Made by a program: the position numbers and the translations under genes. This document shows, piece by piece, positions 7,562 through 14,371 of a DNA stretch of 20,323 bases (positions are counted from its first letter, which is position 1; the number at the start of each line of letters is the position of its first letter). The notes below the pieces were generated by a model. It ran no database searches and had not been told where the DNA came from. It saw only the letters and a list, made by a program, of their open reading frames with translations. The stretch comes from a candidate division NC10 bacterium CSP1-5 (GTDB taxonomy: Bacteria > Methylomirabilota > Methylomirabilia > Methylomirabilales > CSP1-5). The stretch is from positions 1-20,323 of the forward strand of contig LDXR01000027.1 of assembly GCA_001443495.1 (NCBI GenBank), given 5' to 3'.

Positions 7562-8482
7562 TTACAGGAACAGCTCATCAATCCTCTCCAGCAGCAGTCG
7601 CGCGCGGGCCTTGGCCACTTGGTTGAGCAGCCGATAATCGGGGGAGAGGTCTTCTGGAGCATCGAGGATCAGCCGGAGTTGGGTCTCGAAGAGTGTGCGG
7701 TCCTGGACCTGGATCGCATACGGATCCGCGAGGAACAGTCGCCCCATGAGGATGGTTGGTCCCGCCAGCTCCAGGACCCGGTCGAGATGTAACCTGGCGC
7801 GCTCCGGATCCCCGCCGAGGGCCCGCGATCTCGACGCGTAGTAGGCGCCGAAGAAGAGGTGGGCCCCGGCAAAAAAGTACGGCTCGTCTAGCTCCAAGAC
7901 CCGGTCCATCATCACCAGGACGCGGGGGAGATCCGCCAGCATCTCCGGCCGGTCGAGGCTCCAGTGGATAGATCCGGCCCATCCGTAGGCCGTCCAGAAG
8001 AGGGCGGGGACATCCTCTCGTCGGAGGCGGGCGAGGCTCGTGCGAAGCGCGGGCAGATCCGCGTTCAGGGAGGCCGCAAGGGCGTTGTGGCGGAGCGCGA
8101 GGAGGCGCAGCCCGTACTCGCGGCCCCTGAGGTACAGGCGGCGGGCGCGCTCCCGATGCACCTCGATTCGATGCGGATCGCGGTGGTGCCGCGTGATCTT
8201 ATCCTCGACGAAGGCAAAGGTGTAGGCACCGAACCCCTGGGAGGCCTGGAGCAGCAGGTCCGGGTTGTCGGGCGAGGCCTCGAGGAAAACCTCGAGGAGC
8301 TTGAGGTTCGACGCCAGGGCCTGTTCCGCGAGGATGAGGTCCTCCTCGCGGTAGAAGGCGGCCATGCCGTCGCGAAAGATCTCCGTCGCGGAGGCCACGG
8401 TGACCTGTTTCAGGACCGGGCCGCAGCCTGACGCGAGGATAGTCATCATGGCGAGTGTGACGAGGGACCGCAGGCTTGGCAC
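7562..8482 (-). CDS. tatT: TRAP transporter TatT component family lipoprotein (TPR-type)
   Basis: TatT is the periplasmic T component of TPR-protein-associated TRAP transporters (TPATs), described from Treponema pallidum Tp0956, where it assembles as a helical TPR-like trimer that meets the binding protein. This copy is 306 residues. The N-terminus looks like a lipoprotein signal (MPSLRSLVTLAMMTILASGC, Cys20 as lipid site). Mature features fit the family: FRDGMAAFYREEDLILAEQALASNLKLLEVFLEASPDNPDLLLQASQGFGAYTFAFVED, then RARRLYLRGREYGLRLLALR. A tyrosine/alanine helix pair (FWTAYGWAGSIHWSLDRPEML) follows, and further helical repeats containing ARLHLDRVLEL and PYAIQVQDRTLFETQLRLIL. The GTG start at 8482 has GGAGG overlapping it; ATG 8449 would leave too short a signal. 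It heads the TRAP operon. Confidence 0.88.
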   Translation of the reverse strand: MPSLRSLVTLAMMTILASGCGPVLKQVTVASATEIFRDGMAAFYREEDLILAEQALASNLKLLEVFLEASPDNPDLLLQASQGFGAYTFAFVEDKITRHHRDPHRIEVHRERARRLYLRGREYGLRLLALRHNALAASLNADLPALRTSLARLRREDVPALFWTAYGWAGSIHWSLDRPEMLADLPRVLVMMDRVLELDEPYFFAGAHLFFGAYYASRSRALGGDPERARLHLDRVLELAGPTILMGRLFLADPYAIQVQDRTLFETQLRLILDAPEDLSPDYRLLNQVAKARARLLLERIDELFL

Positions 8483-8497
8483 CTCCGCTCGTGGGCT

Positions 8498-8513
8498 CGC
8501 GAAAATCGTGCCA
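8498..8513 (-). promoter_or_regulatory. Possible sigma54 promoter upstream of tatT
   Basis: On the minus strand the sequence TGGCACGATTTTCGCG keeps the perfect -24 block TGGCACG and the GG-N10-GC spacing of sigma54 promoters. It has C for T within the -12 TTGC. The predicted start of transcription near 8487 would leave a leader of only about four bases before GTG 8482, which weakens the call. Confidence 0.3.
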
Positions 8514-8576
8514 CGATACCATATTTCACTTCACGGCGATGGCGCTGATCGGACCCCTCACAGCCCCTTGGGGGAG

Positions 8577-8599
8577 CGCCAGGCGCTATGCGCCTGGCG
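8577..8599 (-). terminator. Strong hairpin after the glycine-zipper lipoprotein gene
   Basis: A perfect 10-bp inverted repeat (CGCCAGGCGC and GCGCCTGGCG) with a 3-nt loop begins two bases after the stop codon of the minus-strand lipoprotein gene. No T run follows, so it may be a Rho-assisted or mRNA-stabilising structure rather than a classical intrinsic terminator. It separates the lipoprotein gene from the TRAP operon. Confidence 0.5.
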
Positions 8600-8600
8600 T

Positions 8601-9212
8601 TTACCGGAAATCGGCCTCGGTGAATCGCAGGGCCCACCCACTGCCGCGGGGATCCACTTGGATGGTCCGGTCGTAGTGTCCCACCGTTCGCGTGCCGAAC
8701 TGGGTATCTACCAGGGCCCTGGCGACCACGCGATGGGGGCCCAGGTCCAGGGAGTACTGCCGGGACTCTTGAGGATTGAGCAGAATGGCGGTTCTGCTGG
8801 GCGTGACCTGAGGGTCGGCGTCGACAAAGACCTCCAGGCGCCATCGTGTGCTGTTGAGGAGCTGTCCCGAGGTCGGGTCGACGGTGGGCGCCGTTGCGGT
8901 GGGGTACCCTGCCTGCGGCTGCGTCGGGGCGGGATACGGGGTGGATGCCACAGGAGGTGCAGGAGGCAGGGGGGCTGCTTCCGCGCGCTCATTCTCGATG
9001 GCCCCACCGATGATTGCACCGGTCAGGAGGCCAAGGCCGGCCCCGATGGCGGCGCCGGCCCCGGCGCTGCCGGTGGCGCCTCCGATAATGGCGCCTGTCC
9101 CTGCCCCCAGGGCGGCGCCGGTCACGGCCCCCTTCTCCTGGGTGGTGAGAGGTCGCTGGGCACAGGCGCTGAGCAGGGCGACGGCAGCGATGACAACGGT
9201 GAGTCTTCGCAT
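8601..9212 (-). CDS. Glycine-zipper lipoprotein with C-terminal beta-rich domain
   Basis: This is a predicted outer- or inner-membrane lipoprotein of 203 residues of unknown function. ATG 9212 is chosen because GGAGGGG lies 8 nt upstream; an in-frame upstream extension has no such site. The signal sequence MRRLTVVIAAVALLSAC gives lipid-site Cys17. Residues about 28-67 form a glycine zipper (repeated GAxxG, GAIIGG twice), the membrane-inserting motif of Gly-zipper/OmpA-like and SlyB-type lipoproteins. A Pro/Ala linker follows, then a domain from about residue 113 (LNSTRWRLEVFVDADPQVTPSRTAILLNPQESRQYSLDLGPHRVVARAL). Its alternating pattern suggests a small beta sandwich, and it ends in GWALRFTEADFR. 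A hairpin lies directly after the stop. Function cannot be assigned. Confidence 0.85.
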   Translation of the reverse strand: MRRLTVVIAAVALLSACAQRPLTTQEKGAVTGAALGAGTGAIIGGATGSAGAGAAIGAGLGLLTGAIIGGAIENERAEAAPLPPAPPVASTPYPAPTQPQAGYPTATAPTVDPTSGQLLNSTRWRLEVFVDADPQVTPSRTAILLNPQESRQYSLDLGPHRVVARALVDTQFGTRTVGHYDRTIQVDPRGSGWALRFTEADFR

Positions 9213-9430
9213 CAGGTTCCCCTCCATATTATTTCTCCTTCTTGTCCTTGGCACCGGTCGTGGCCAAGTCCCGAAGGACTCCGTAGGCTTCCCCCATCGG
9301 ATCTTCGCGACGGGCTGGCCGCTGTTCGCTTACCCATTTTGACGGGTGTACGCCGGCTTTATTCCGCGCGAAGGTATCCTTTCAGCGGCTGGTCCTGGGC
9401 TCTTTCGAATCCGGCGTCCCGAGGGAACTG
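9213..9430 (-). other. Spacer between tRNA-Leu and lipoprotein gene, with UUCG hairpin
   Basis: This 218-nt spacer has no convincing gene. On the minus strand, positions 9280-9267 form AGTCC-TTCG-GGACT, a C(UUCG)G tetraloop hairpin in the leader of the lipoprotein gene. I see no clear promoter for that gene and no T-rich terminator for the tRNA, so read-through from the tRNA promoter is possible. Confidence 0.5.
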
Positions 9431-9515
<85 letters not shown>

Positions 9516-9556
9516 ACGTCCTCGCGGATTTTCAAGGCACATATAATAATATAATA

Positions 9557-9584
9557 ATTGTAGGCTGGGAAGTCGGGATGTCAA
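9557..9584 (-). promoter_or_regulatory. Sigma70-type promoter of tRNA-Leu
   Basis: On the minus strand, TTGACA (9584-9579), a 16-bp spacer and TACAAT (9562-9557, 5 of 6 consensus bases) precede the tRNA. The stretch from the -10 box to about 9541 is strikingly AT-rich compared with its surroundings. Transcription should begin near 9550, leaving a leader of about 35 nt. Confidence 0.7.
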
Positions 9585-9610
9585 CGGGAAAATTGGCGCG
9601 CGATCGCCCG

Positions 9611-9779
9611 CCAGCCATCAGCCGTCCGCTGTCAGCACAATTCCAGCGACCAGCAGCCAGCCGTCAGCTGCCAGCAGTAGCCGACCAACGATTGTTCGCA
9701 TCCTCCCGGGGAAAGCTGACAACTAGGGGCTGAGACCCGGAACTTTGCTGACTGCTGATTGCCGATAGCTCACAGCTAC
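9611..9779. repeat. Heptamer-period repeat array D (GCTGAnn/CAGCnnn family)
   Basis: From 9612 the register CAGCCAT, CAGCCGT, CCGCTGT, CAGCACA, ATTCCAG, CGACCAG, CAGCCAG, CCGTCAG, CTGCCAG, CAGTAGC holds a 7-bp step. A second arm with complementary sense lies at 9748-9779 (CTGACTG, CTGATTG, CCGATAG, CTCACAG). The second arm runs into the stop codon of the response regulator gene. Nothing gene-like is seen between 9516 and 9775. Confidence 0.7.
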
Positions 9780-10171
9780 AAGACTTTCGCTTGGGCCTCT
9801 TCCTGCACCGCCGGCAGGAGTCGGGCCACCTCCCGGGTCAGCGCCCGGGTGTCGATCGGCTTCGCGATGTAACCGCTGCAGCCGGCCTCGAGGATCCGCT
9901 CGCGATCCCCTTTCATGGCGTGGGCGGTCATGGCGACGACGATGATGTCCTTCGTGCCCGGGTCCTGCTTCAAGGTCCGGGTGAGCTCGAGTCCGTCGAG
10001 CCCAGGGAGCTGGATGTCCATAAGGATGAGATCCGGCAGGCTTTCTTGCAGGGCCTGTAGCGCCTCTCCCGCCGAGGTCGTCCCTCGGACCCGGTATCCG
10101 TTGGCTTCGAGGACATCCCGGGCCAGCTCCATATTCATGGGGTTGTCTTCCACGATCAGGATCGTCCTCAT
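9776..10171 (-). CDS. Single-domain response regulator (CheY/DivK-like receiver)
   Basis: This is a 131-residue stand-alone receiver domain, presumably phosphorylated by a histidine kinase encoded elsewhere. ATG 10171 is preceded by AGGGAGG at a suitable distance; the longer open frame up to 10363 reads through the intergenic region and is not used. Receiver hallmarks are all present. The acidic pair Glu8-Asp9 lies in ILIVEDNPMN, the phospho-acceptor is Asp52 in LILMDIQLPGLDG, and the switch Thr82 lies in VVAMTAHAM. The conserved Lys104 is in GYIAKPID. The AMTAHAMKGDRERILEAGCSGYIAKPI block is typical of receivers derived from hybrid kinases or DivK. It lacks an output domain, so it acts through protein contacts. 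It is divergent from the carboxylase operon. Its stop codon borders a heptamer array. Confidence 0.93.
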   Translation of the reverse strand: MRTILIVEDNPMNMELARDVLEANGYRVRGTTSAGEALQALQESLPDLILMDIQLPGLDGLELTRTLKQDPGTKDIIVVAMTAHAMKGDRERILEAGCSGYIAKPIDTRALTREVARLLPAVQEEAQAKVL

Positions 10172-10230
10172 GGGTCCTCCCTGGGGTGCGACCCTGCGGC
10201 TTGCAACCCTTATGCCAGGGGAGGTCCTTC

Positions 10231-10273
10231 TCTGGGGCCCTCTGGGGCCGGATCCCTGATCAAATATGTGATT
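10231..10273. promoter_or_regulatory. Putative operator region of the carboxylase operon
   Basis: Two perfect direct 9-mers TCTGGGGCC start at 10231 and 10241, exactly one helical turn apart, at about -76 to -58 from the predicted start. Next to the -35 box lies a dyad ATCA-N6-TGAT (10259-10272). Both are plausible protein-binding sites; neither regulator is identified. Confidence 0.35.
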
Positions 10274-10300
10274 GACATTTATCCGAGGCGCTGATATGAA
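10272..10300 (+). promoter_or_regulatory. Sigma70-type extended -10 promoter of the pcc-mcm operon
   Basis: TTGACA (10272-10277), a 17-bp spacer and TATGAA (10295-10300) with an upstream TGA (extended -10 TGn). The predicted start is near 10307, giving a leader of about 34 nt with AAGGAG at 10326-10331. Confidence 0.7.
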
Positions 10301-10340
10301 AAAAACTCCGTTTTGGAATGCGTGAAAGGAGCCTGGGGCG

Positions 10341-11891
10341 ATGTCCCACGAAGAGAAACTCAAGGAGCTTCATCGACGAAAGGAAGCAGCGCTCGCGGGT
10401 GGAGGTCCCGAACGGATCGAAAAGCAGCATCAGGCGGGCAAACTCACCGCGCGGGAACGGCTCAATGTGCTGCTCGATCCGGGAAGCTTCACGGAAATGG
10501 ACATGCTGGTCACCCACCGCTGTACCGATTTCGGGATGGAGAAGCAGAAGCTCCCCGGCGATGGCGTCGTGATCGGGCATGGCACGATCGAGGGGCGGCC
10601 GGTGTACATCTTCGCCTATGATTTCACCAGCCTCGGTGGATCGCTCAGCGTGACCAACGCACAGAAGATCTGCAAGGTCATGGACCTGGCGGTCAAGATG
10701 GGTGTTCCCCTCGTCAGCCTCAACGATTCGGGGGGCGCCAGGATTCAGGAGGGGGTGGACTCCCTCGCCGGCTATGCCGATATCTTCTTGCGGAACGTCC
10801 TGGCCTCGGGGGTCATCCCCCAGGTCACGGCGGTCATGGGACCCTGCGCCGGGGGGGCGGTCTATTCGCCGGCCCTGATGGACTTCGTCGTCATGGTGAA
10901 GGGGACGAGCTACATGTTCGTCACCGGCCCCGATGTGGTCAAGACGGTCCTGCAAGAAGAGGTCACCCTTGAGGAGCTCGGAGGGGCGATGACGCACAAT
11001 TCCGCGTCGGGGGTGGCCCACTTCGCCGCGGATTCGGAGGAGGAGGGCCTGCTCACCATTCGGGAGCTCCTGAGCTTCCTCCCCCAAAATAACGTGGAAA
11101 GCCCGCCCTGGCGGCAGCCGACCGACGATCCCCAGCGGATGGAAGAGGGCCTCAACACGCTGGTCCCCGAGAATCCCAACAAGCCGTACGACATGAAGGA
11201 GCTGATTCGGTTGGTCGTGGATGATGGGTACTTCTTCGAGGTGCAAGAGCATCTCGCCCAGAACATCATCGTCGGCTTTGCCCGGCTCGATGGCCATCCG
11301 GTGGGCATCGTGGCCAACCAGCCGATGGTGCTCGCAGGATGCCTCGACATCAACTCCTCGATCAAGGCGGCCCGGTTCATCCGCTTCTGCGACTGCTTCA
11401 ATCTCCCGATTATCACCCTGCAAGATGTCCCGGGGTATCTCCCCGGGACGGCCCAGGAACACGGCGGGATTATCAAGCATGGGGCCAAACTCCTCTTTGC
11501 CTACGGCGAGGCCACGGTCCCGAAGCTCACGGTGATTACCCGCAAGTCCTACGGCGGCGCCTACTGCGTCATGGGGTCCAAGCACATGCGGGCCGATTAC
11601 AATCTGGCCTATCCGACAGCGGAGATCGCCGTGATGGGGCCCGAGGGGGCGGTGAATATCCTCTATCGTCGGGAGCTCGTCAAGGCGACCGACTTGGAGG
11701 CCTTCCGGGCCGAGCGGGTCAAAGAATTCAAGGACAAGTTCGCCAACCCCTATGTGGCGGCCGAGAAAGGCTACATCGACGAGGTGATCGAGCCGAAAGA
11801 AACGCGACCCAAGCTCATCAGGGCGTTGAAGATTCTGGCCAACAAGCGGGACACGAACCCTCCGAAAAAGCACGGGAACATCCCCCTCTAG
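10341..11891 (+). CDS. pccB: Acyl-CoA (propionyl-CoA) carboxylase carboxyltransferase subunit
   Basis: This beta subunit transfers the carboxyl group from carboxybiotin to an acyl-CoA, most likely propionyl-CoA to give methylmalonyl-CoA given the mutase and epimerase downstream. It is 516 residues, the normal length. The family features are present in order: [18 protein letters not shown] near the N-terminus, [24 protein letters not shown] and [17 protein letters not shown] (N-terminal crotonase half). [40 protein letters not shown] and [20 protein letters not shown] (C-terminal half) follow. The position usually read for acyl-chain preference reads AYCVMG rather than AYDVMS of human PCCB, so acetyl-CoA activity is not excluded. 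AAGGAG sits 9 nt before ATG 10341. Confidence 0.93.
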   Translation: MSHEEKLKELHRRKEAALAGGGPERIEKQHQAGKLTARERLNVLLDPGSFTEMDMLVTHRCTDFGMEKQKLPGDGVVIGHGTIEGRPVYIFAYDFTSLGGSLSVTNAQKICKVMDLAVKMGVPLVSLNDSGGARIQEGVDSLAGYADIFLRNVLASGVIPQVTAVMGPCAGGAVYSPALMDFVVMVKGTSYMFVTGPDVVKTVLQEEVTLEELGGAMTHNSASGVAHFAADSEEEGLLTIRELLSFLPQNNVESPPWRQPTDDPQRMEEGLNTLVPENPNKPYDMKELIRLVVDDGYFFEVQEHLAQNIIVGFARLDGHPVGIVANQPMVLAGCLDINSSIKAARFIRFCDCFNLPIITLQDVPGYLPGTAQEHGGIIKHGAKLLFAYGEATVPKLTVITRKSYGGAYCVMGSKHMRADYNLAYPTAEIAVMGPEGAVNILYRRELVKATDLEAFRAERVKEFKDKFANPYVAAEKGYIDEVIEPKETRPKLIRALKILANKRDTNPPKKHGNIPL

Positions 11892-11907
11892 CGCGCTCCG
11901 CGCGCTC

Positions 11908-12046
11908 GTTCACAGTTCCTGGTTCACCGTTCATGGCAGAGCAGCGGCGCGCGTTCGGATTGGGGGTGGCAGCGACCTGTGATGGTTCTGGTCTTGGATC
12001 TCAGGAGAGGGCGATCCGGTCTGCGAACCGTGAACCCTGAACCATG
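11908..12046. repeat. Heptamer-period repeat array E (GTTCAnn, two inverted arms)
   Basis: The left arm at 11908-11936 reads GTTCACA, GTTCCTG, GTTCACC, GTTCATG. The right arm at 12023-12046 reads GCGAACC, GTGAACC, CTGAACC, ATG. The arms are inverted (17 of 24 positions complementary by hand alignment) around an 86-bp unrelated core. The final ATG is the start codon of the biotin carboxylase gene. A small GCGCG-CTC-CGCGC hairpin precedes it, directly at the pccB stop. Confidence 0.8.
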
Positions 12047-13546
12047 TTTAGCAAGATTCTGATCGCGAATCGGGGCGAGATCGCGCTGCGGGTCATTCGG
12101 GCCTGCCGGGAGATGGGGGTCCGGACCGTGGCGATCTACTCCGAGGCCGACCGCTCGGCGCTCCACGTGCGGAAGGCGGATGAGGCGTACTGCGTCGGGC
12201 CTGCCCCCTCGGCCCAGAGCTATCTTCGCGCGGATCGCATCCTCGAGGTGGCCCGGCAGAGCCGGGCAGACGCCATTCACCCTGGCTACGGCTTCCTCTC
12301 GGAGAATCCCGCCTTTGCCGAGGCCTGTGAAAAGGCAGGCATCGTCTTCATCGGTCCCTCCTCGGAAACCATGAAACTGTGCGGGTCGAAGACCGCCTCG
12401 CGGCGTCTTGCCAAGCAGGTGGGCGTGCCGACCGTTCCCGGGATCGACCAGGATCTGACCGATGAAGAGATCCTCCGCCGGGCACCCGAGATCGGCTTTC
12501 CCATCCTCATCAAGGCGGCGGCGGGCGGCGGGGGTAAAGGTATGCGGGTCGTCCGAGAGTCGGCCGAGCTGGCTTCGGCCATTCGGGCCTCCCGCTCGGA
12601 GGGGCAATCCTCATTCGGTGACCCCGCCGTCTTCATCGAGAAATATTTGATTCGTCCGCGCCACATCGAGATGCAGATCCTGGCCGATGCGACCGGCCAC
12701 ACCCTGTATCTGGGCGAACGCGAGTGTTCGCTGCAGCGCCGCCATCAGAAGGTGGTGGAAGAGGCCCCGTCTCCCGTCATGACCGCGGAGCTCCGCCAGC
12801 GGATGGGAGAAGCCGCCGTGGCGCTCGCTCGCGGATGCCGCTACCGGAACGCGGGAACCGCCGAGTTCCTGGTCGATGCCGACCGGAACTTTTACTTCCT
12901 GGAGATCAACGCCCGGCTCCAGGTGGAACATCCGGTGACCGAGCTCACCACGGGGATCGACCTGGTCAAGAGCCAGATCCGGATCGCCGCCGGGGAGCCC
13001 CTTGCCCTCCGTCAGGAGGAGGTGGAGTGGCGGGGCCACGCGATCGAGTGTCGCATCTACGCCGAGGACCCGGCGAACAACTTCGCTCCGTTCCCCGGAA
13101 AGCTCATCCTCTATCGACCTCCTTCCGGACCAGGCATTCGGAACGATAGCGGGGTCTACGAGGGCTTCGAGGTGCCGATCTACTATGATCCCATGCTCTC
13201 CAAGCTGATTGCCTGGGGGAGAGATCGGCATGAAGCGATTGGTCGGATGCGGCAGGCCCTCCAGGATTACCTCGTTGCCGGCATCAAGACTTCGATCCCC
13301 TTTCTCGTCGAGGTGATGGCGGACCCCGCCTTCATCAAGGGAGATGTGGACACCACCTTCATCGAAGCCTTTGTGAAGCGGAAGAAGATGGACGAGCCGA
13401 GGCACCGCGAGGTGGGGCTTGTCGCGGCGGCGATTCATGCGTACCTCATGGAGAAGGAGCGGAGGCCTCCGGCCCCGGCGGCTGCCGCCGGCGCGGTCTC
13501 CCCGTGGGCACTGGCAGCCCGTCACAACGCCCTGCGACGCCGCTAG
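12044..13546 (+). CDS. accC: Biotin carboxylase subunit of acyl-CoA carboxylase
   Basis: This ATP-grasp enzyme carboxylates biotin using ATP and bicarbonate. The 500 residues include the N-terminal motif KILIANRGEIALRVIRAC, HPGYGFLSENP (79-89), the ATP-binding glycine loop GGGGKGM (161-167) with Lys157 before it, and the catalytic HQK (His234, Lys236) in ECSLQRRHQK. The metal and bicarbonate residues Glu274, Glu287, Asn289, Arg291, Gln293-Glu295 lie in GTAEF and EINARLQVEHPVTE. It ends about 50 residues beyond a minimal biotin carboxylase, at SPWALAARHNALRRR, a stretch like the hinge that leads into the BT domain in fused PccA. The ATG 12044 lies inside a heptamer array and has no ribosome site within 30 nt. 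AGGAGAGGG is 34 nt upstream. Confidence 0.94.
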   Translation: MFSKILIANRGEIALRVIRACREMGVRTVAIYSEADRSALHVRKADEAYCVGPAPSAQSYLRADRILEVARQSRADAIHPGYGFLSENPAFAEACEKAGIVFIGPSSETMKLCGSKTASRRLAKQVGVPTVPGIDQDLTDEEILRRAPEIGFPILIKAAAGGGGKGMRVVRESAELASAIRASRSEGQSSFGDPAVFIEKYLIRPRHIEMQILADATGHTLYLGERECSLQRRHQKVVEEAPSPVMTAELRQRMGEAAVALARGCRYRNAGTAEFLVDADRNFYFLEINARLQVEHPVTELTTGIDLVKSQIRIAAGEPLALRQEEVEWRGHAIECRIYAEDPANNFAPFPGKLILYRPPSGPGIRNDSGVYEGFEVPIYYDPMLSKLIAWGRDRHEAIGRMRQALQDYLVAGIKTSIPFLVEVMADPAFIKGDVDTTFIEAFVKRKKMDEPRHREVGLVAAAIHAYLMEKERRPPAPAAAAGAVSPWALAARHNALRRR

Positions 13547-13550
13547 GCGG

Positions 13551-13705
13551 GTTCAGGGTTCAGAGTTCATGGTGCATGGCGATAGGATGGATGATGAGTT
13601 TTGAGACGATCTTCCATCCGCTGGCGACTGACGAATCACCGGGTAGCCGATCTTGGCGTTTTGAAGGCTCTCAACCCTGAACCATGAACCCTGCACTATG
13701 AACCA
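13551..13705. repeat. Heptamer-period repeat array F (GTTCAnn, two inverted arms)
   Basis: The left arm 13551-13579 (GTTCAGG, GTTCAGA, GTTCATG, GTGCATG) starts four bases after the accC stop. The right arm 13671-13705 reads TCAACCC, TGAACCA, TGAACCC, TGCACTA, TGAACCA. By hand alignment 23 of 29 positions are complementary between arms. The core between them (about 90 bp) is unrelated to the cores of the other arrays. Confidence 0.8.
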
Positions 13706-13720
13706 ACTCGGGAGTTGACC

Positions 13721-14230
13721 GTGGAGTTCTTTGCTCGGATCGGAGACAAAGAGCACCGCATCGAGGTGACCGACCTGGAAGGCTCACACTACCGGCTCTC
13801 CGTGGACGGGGTGGCCCGGGACGTGGACTGCGTCAGGATCTCGGAGAGCTGCTACTCCCTGATTCTGGATGGCACCTCCTATGAGGTGGACATCATCAGG
13901 GGTGTGAATCCCTACGCGGTGTGGGTGAAAGGGGAGGTCCACGATGTGGAGGTCCTTACCGAGCGGGAGAAGCGCCTGAAGGCGGTCACCCGCAAAGCGG
14001 CAGCGGCTCAGGAGGGACGGCAAGTGATCACCGCCCCGATGCCGAGCAAGGTGGTGCGCCTCCTGGTAGCTGTCGGAGAGCAGGTGAACCCGGGCAACGG
14101 GGTCATCGTGGTCGAGGCGATGAAGATGGAGAACGAGCTGCGGTCCACGGGAGCGGGCACCGTGCGAGAGATTCGCGTCAAGGAGGGGGAGGCGGTGGTC
14201 GGCGGCCATCCCCTCGTCATCATCGAATAA
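13721..14230 (+). CDS. Biotin carboxyl carrier subunit with BT-like N-terminal domain
   Basis: This 169-residue subunit carries biotin between the carboxylase and carboxyltransferase. GTG 13721 is preferred because GGGAG lies 6 nt upstream; TTG 13715 has no room for it. The C-terminal biotinyl domain (about 101-169) has the EAMKMEN motif with biotin-accepting Lys135, preceded by the proline-containing ITAPMPSKV strand. The first about 85 residues alternate charged and hydrophobic residues (YRLSVDGVARDV, SYSLILDG-like, TSYEVDIIRG). They look like the BT (subunit-contact) beta domain found between the carboxylase and carrier in single-chain PccA. Together with the 500-residue carboxylase the total equals a fused alpha subunit of about 670 residues. 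The arrangement resembles three-subunit archaeal and syntroph-type enzymes. Confidence 0.9.
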   Translation: MEFFARIGDKEHRIEVTDLEGSHYRLSVDGVARDVDCVRISESCYSLILDGTSYEVDIIRGVNPYAVWVKGEVHDVEVLTEREKRLKAVTRKAAAAQEGRQVITAPMPSKVVRLLVAVGEQVNPGNGVIVVEAMKMENELRSTGAGTVREIRVKEGEAVVGGHPLVIIE

Positions 14231-14242
14231 GGCGACGGCCTG

Positions 14243-14343
14243 GTTCACAGTTCATGGTTCATGGACTTCGACGAGCTCAGTCGAGTCGTTCACGGTAAGG
14301 TCCAGCTCTCCATCTGTGAACTGTCAACTGTGAACCGTGAACC
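14243..14343. repeat. Heptamer-period repeat array G (GTTCAnn, two inverted arms)
   Basis: The left arm 14243-14264 (GTTCACA, GTTCATG, GTTCATG) and right arm 14314-14343 (CTGTGAA, CTGTCAA, CTGTGAA, CCGTGAA) are inverted; 16 of 22 positions are complementary by hand alignment. The core contains copy 2 of the 26-bp palindrome. The array starts 12 bases after the carrier gene stop and ends 28 bases before the mutase start. Confidence 0.8.
14263..14288. repeat. 26-bp palindromic element, copy 2
   Basis: This matches 7521-7546 except at element positions 9 (A for G) and 24 (T for C). The stem here is CGAC with GTCG, so the A-T pair replaces a G-C pair. Tandem G-A mismatches and a 6-nt loop are identical in both copies. 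Confidence 0.65.
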
Positions 14344-14371
14344 TTTTCGTCGGTCATCGAGGAGTAGGATG

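Noticed and set aside
7411-7662. N-terminal extension of the dctP frame
   Set aside because: It would translate the heptamer array and overlap the 3' end of tatT by 100 bases; the signal-like segment begins only after 7410.
10260-11873. 537-codon minus-strand open frame opposite pccB
   Set aside because: It is an antisense shadow of a clear carboxyltransferase gene in GC-rich DNA. The translation is His/Asp/Arg/Gly-rich with no recognisable fold.
11908-14343. CRISPR array
   Set aside because: The short repeats are degenerate 7-mers without spacers of constant length, and no cas genes are nearby.
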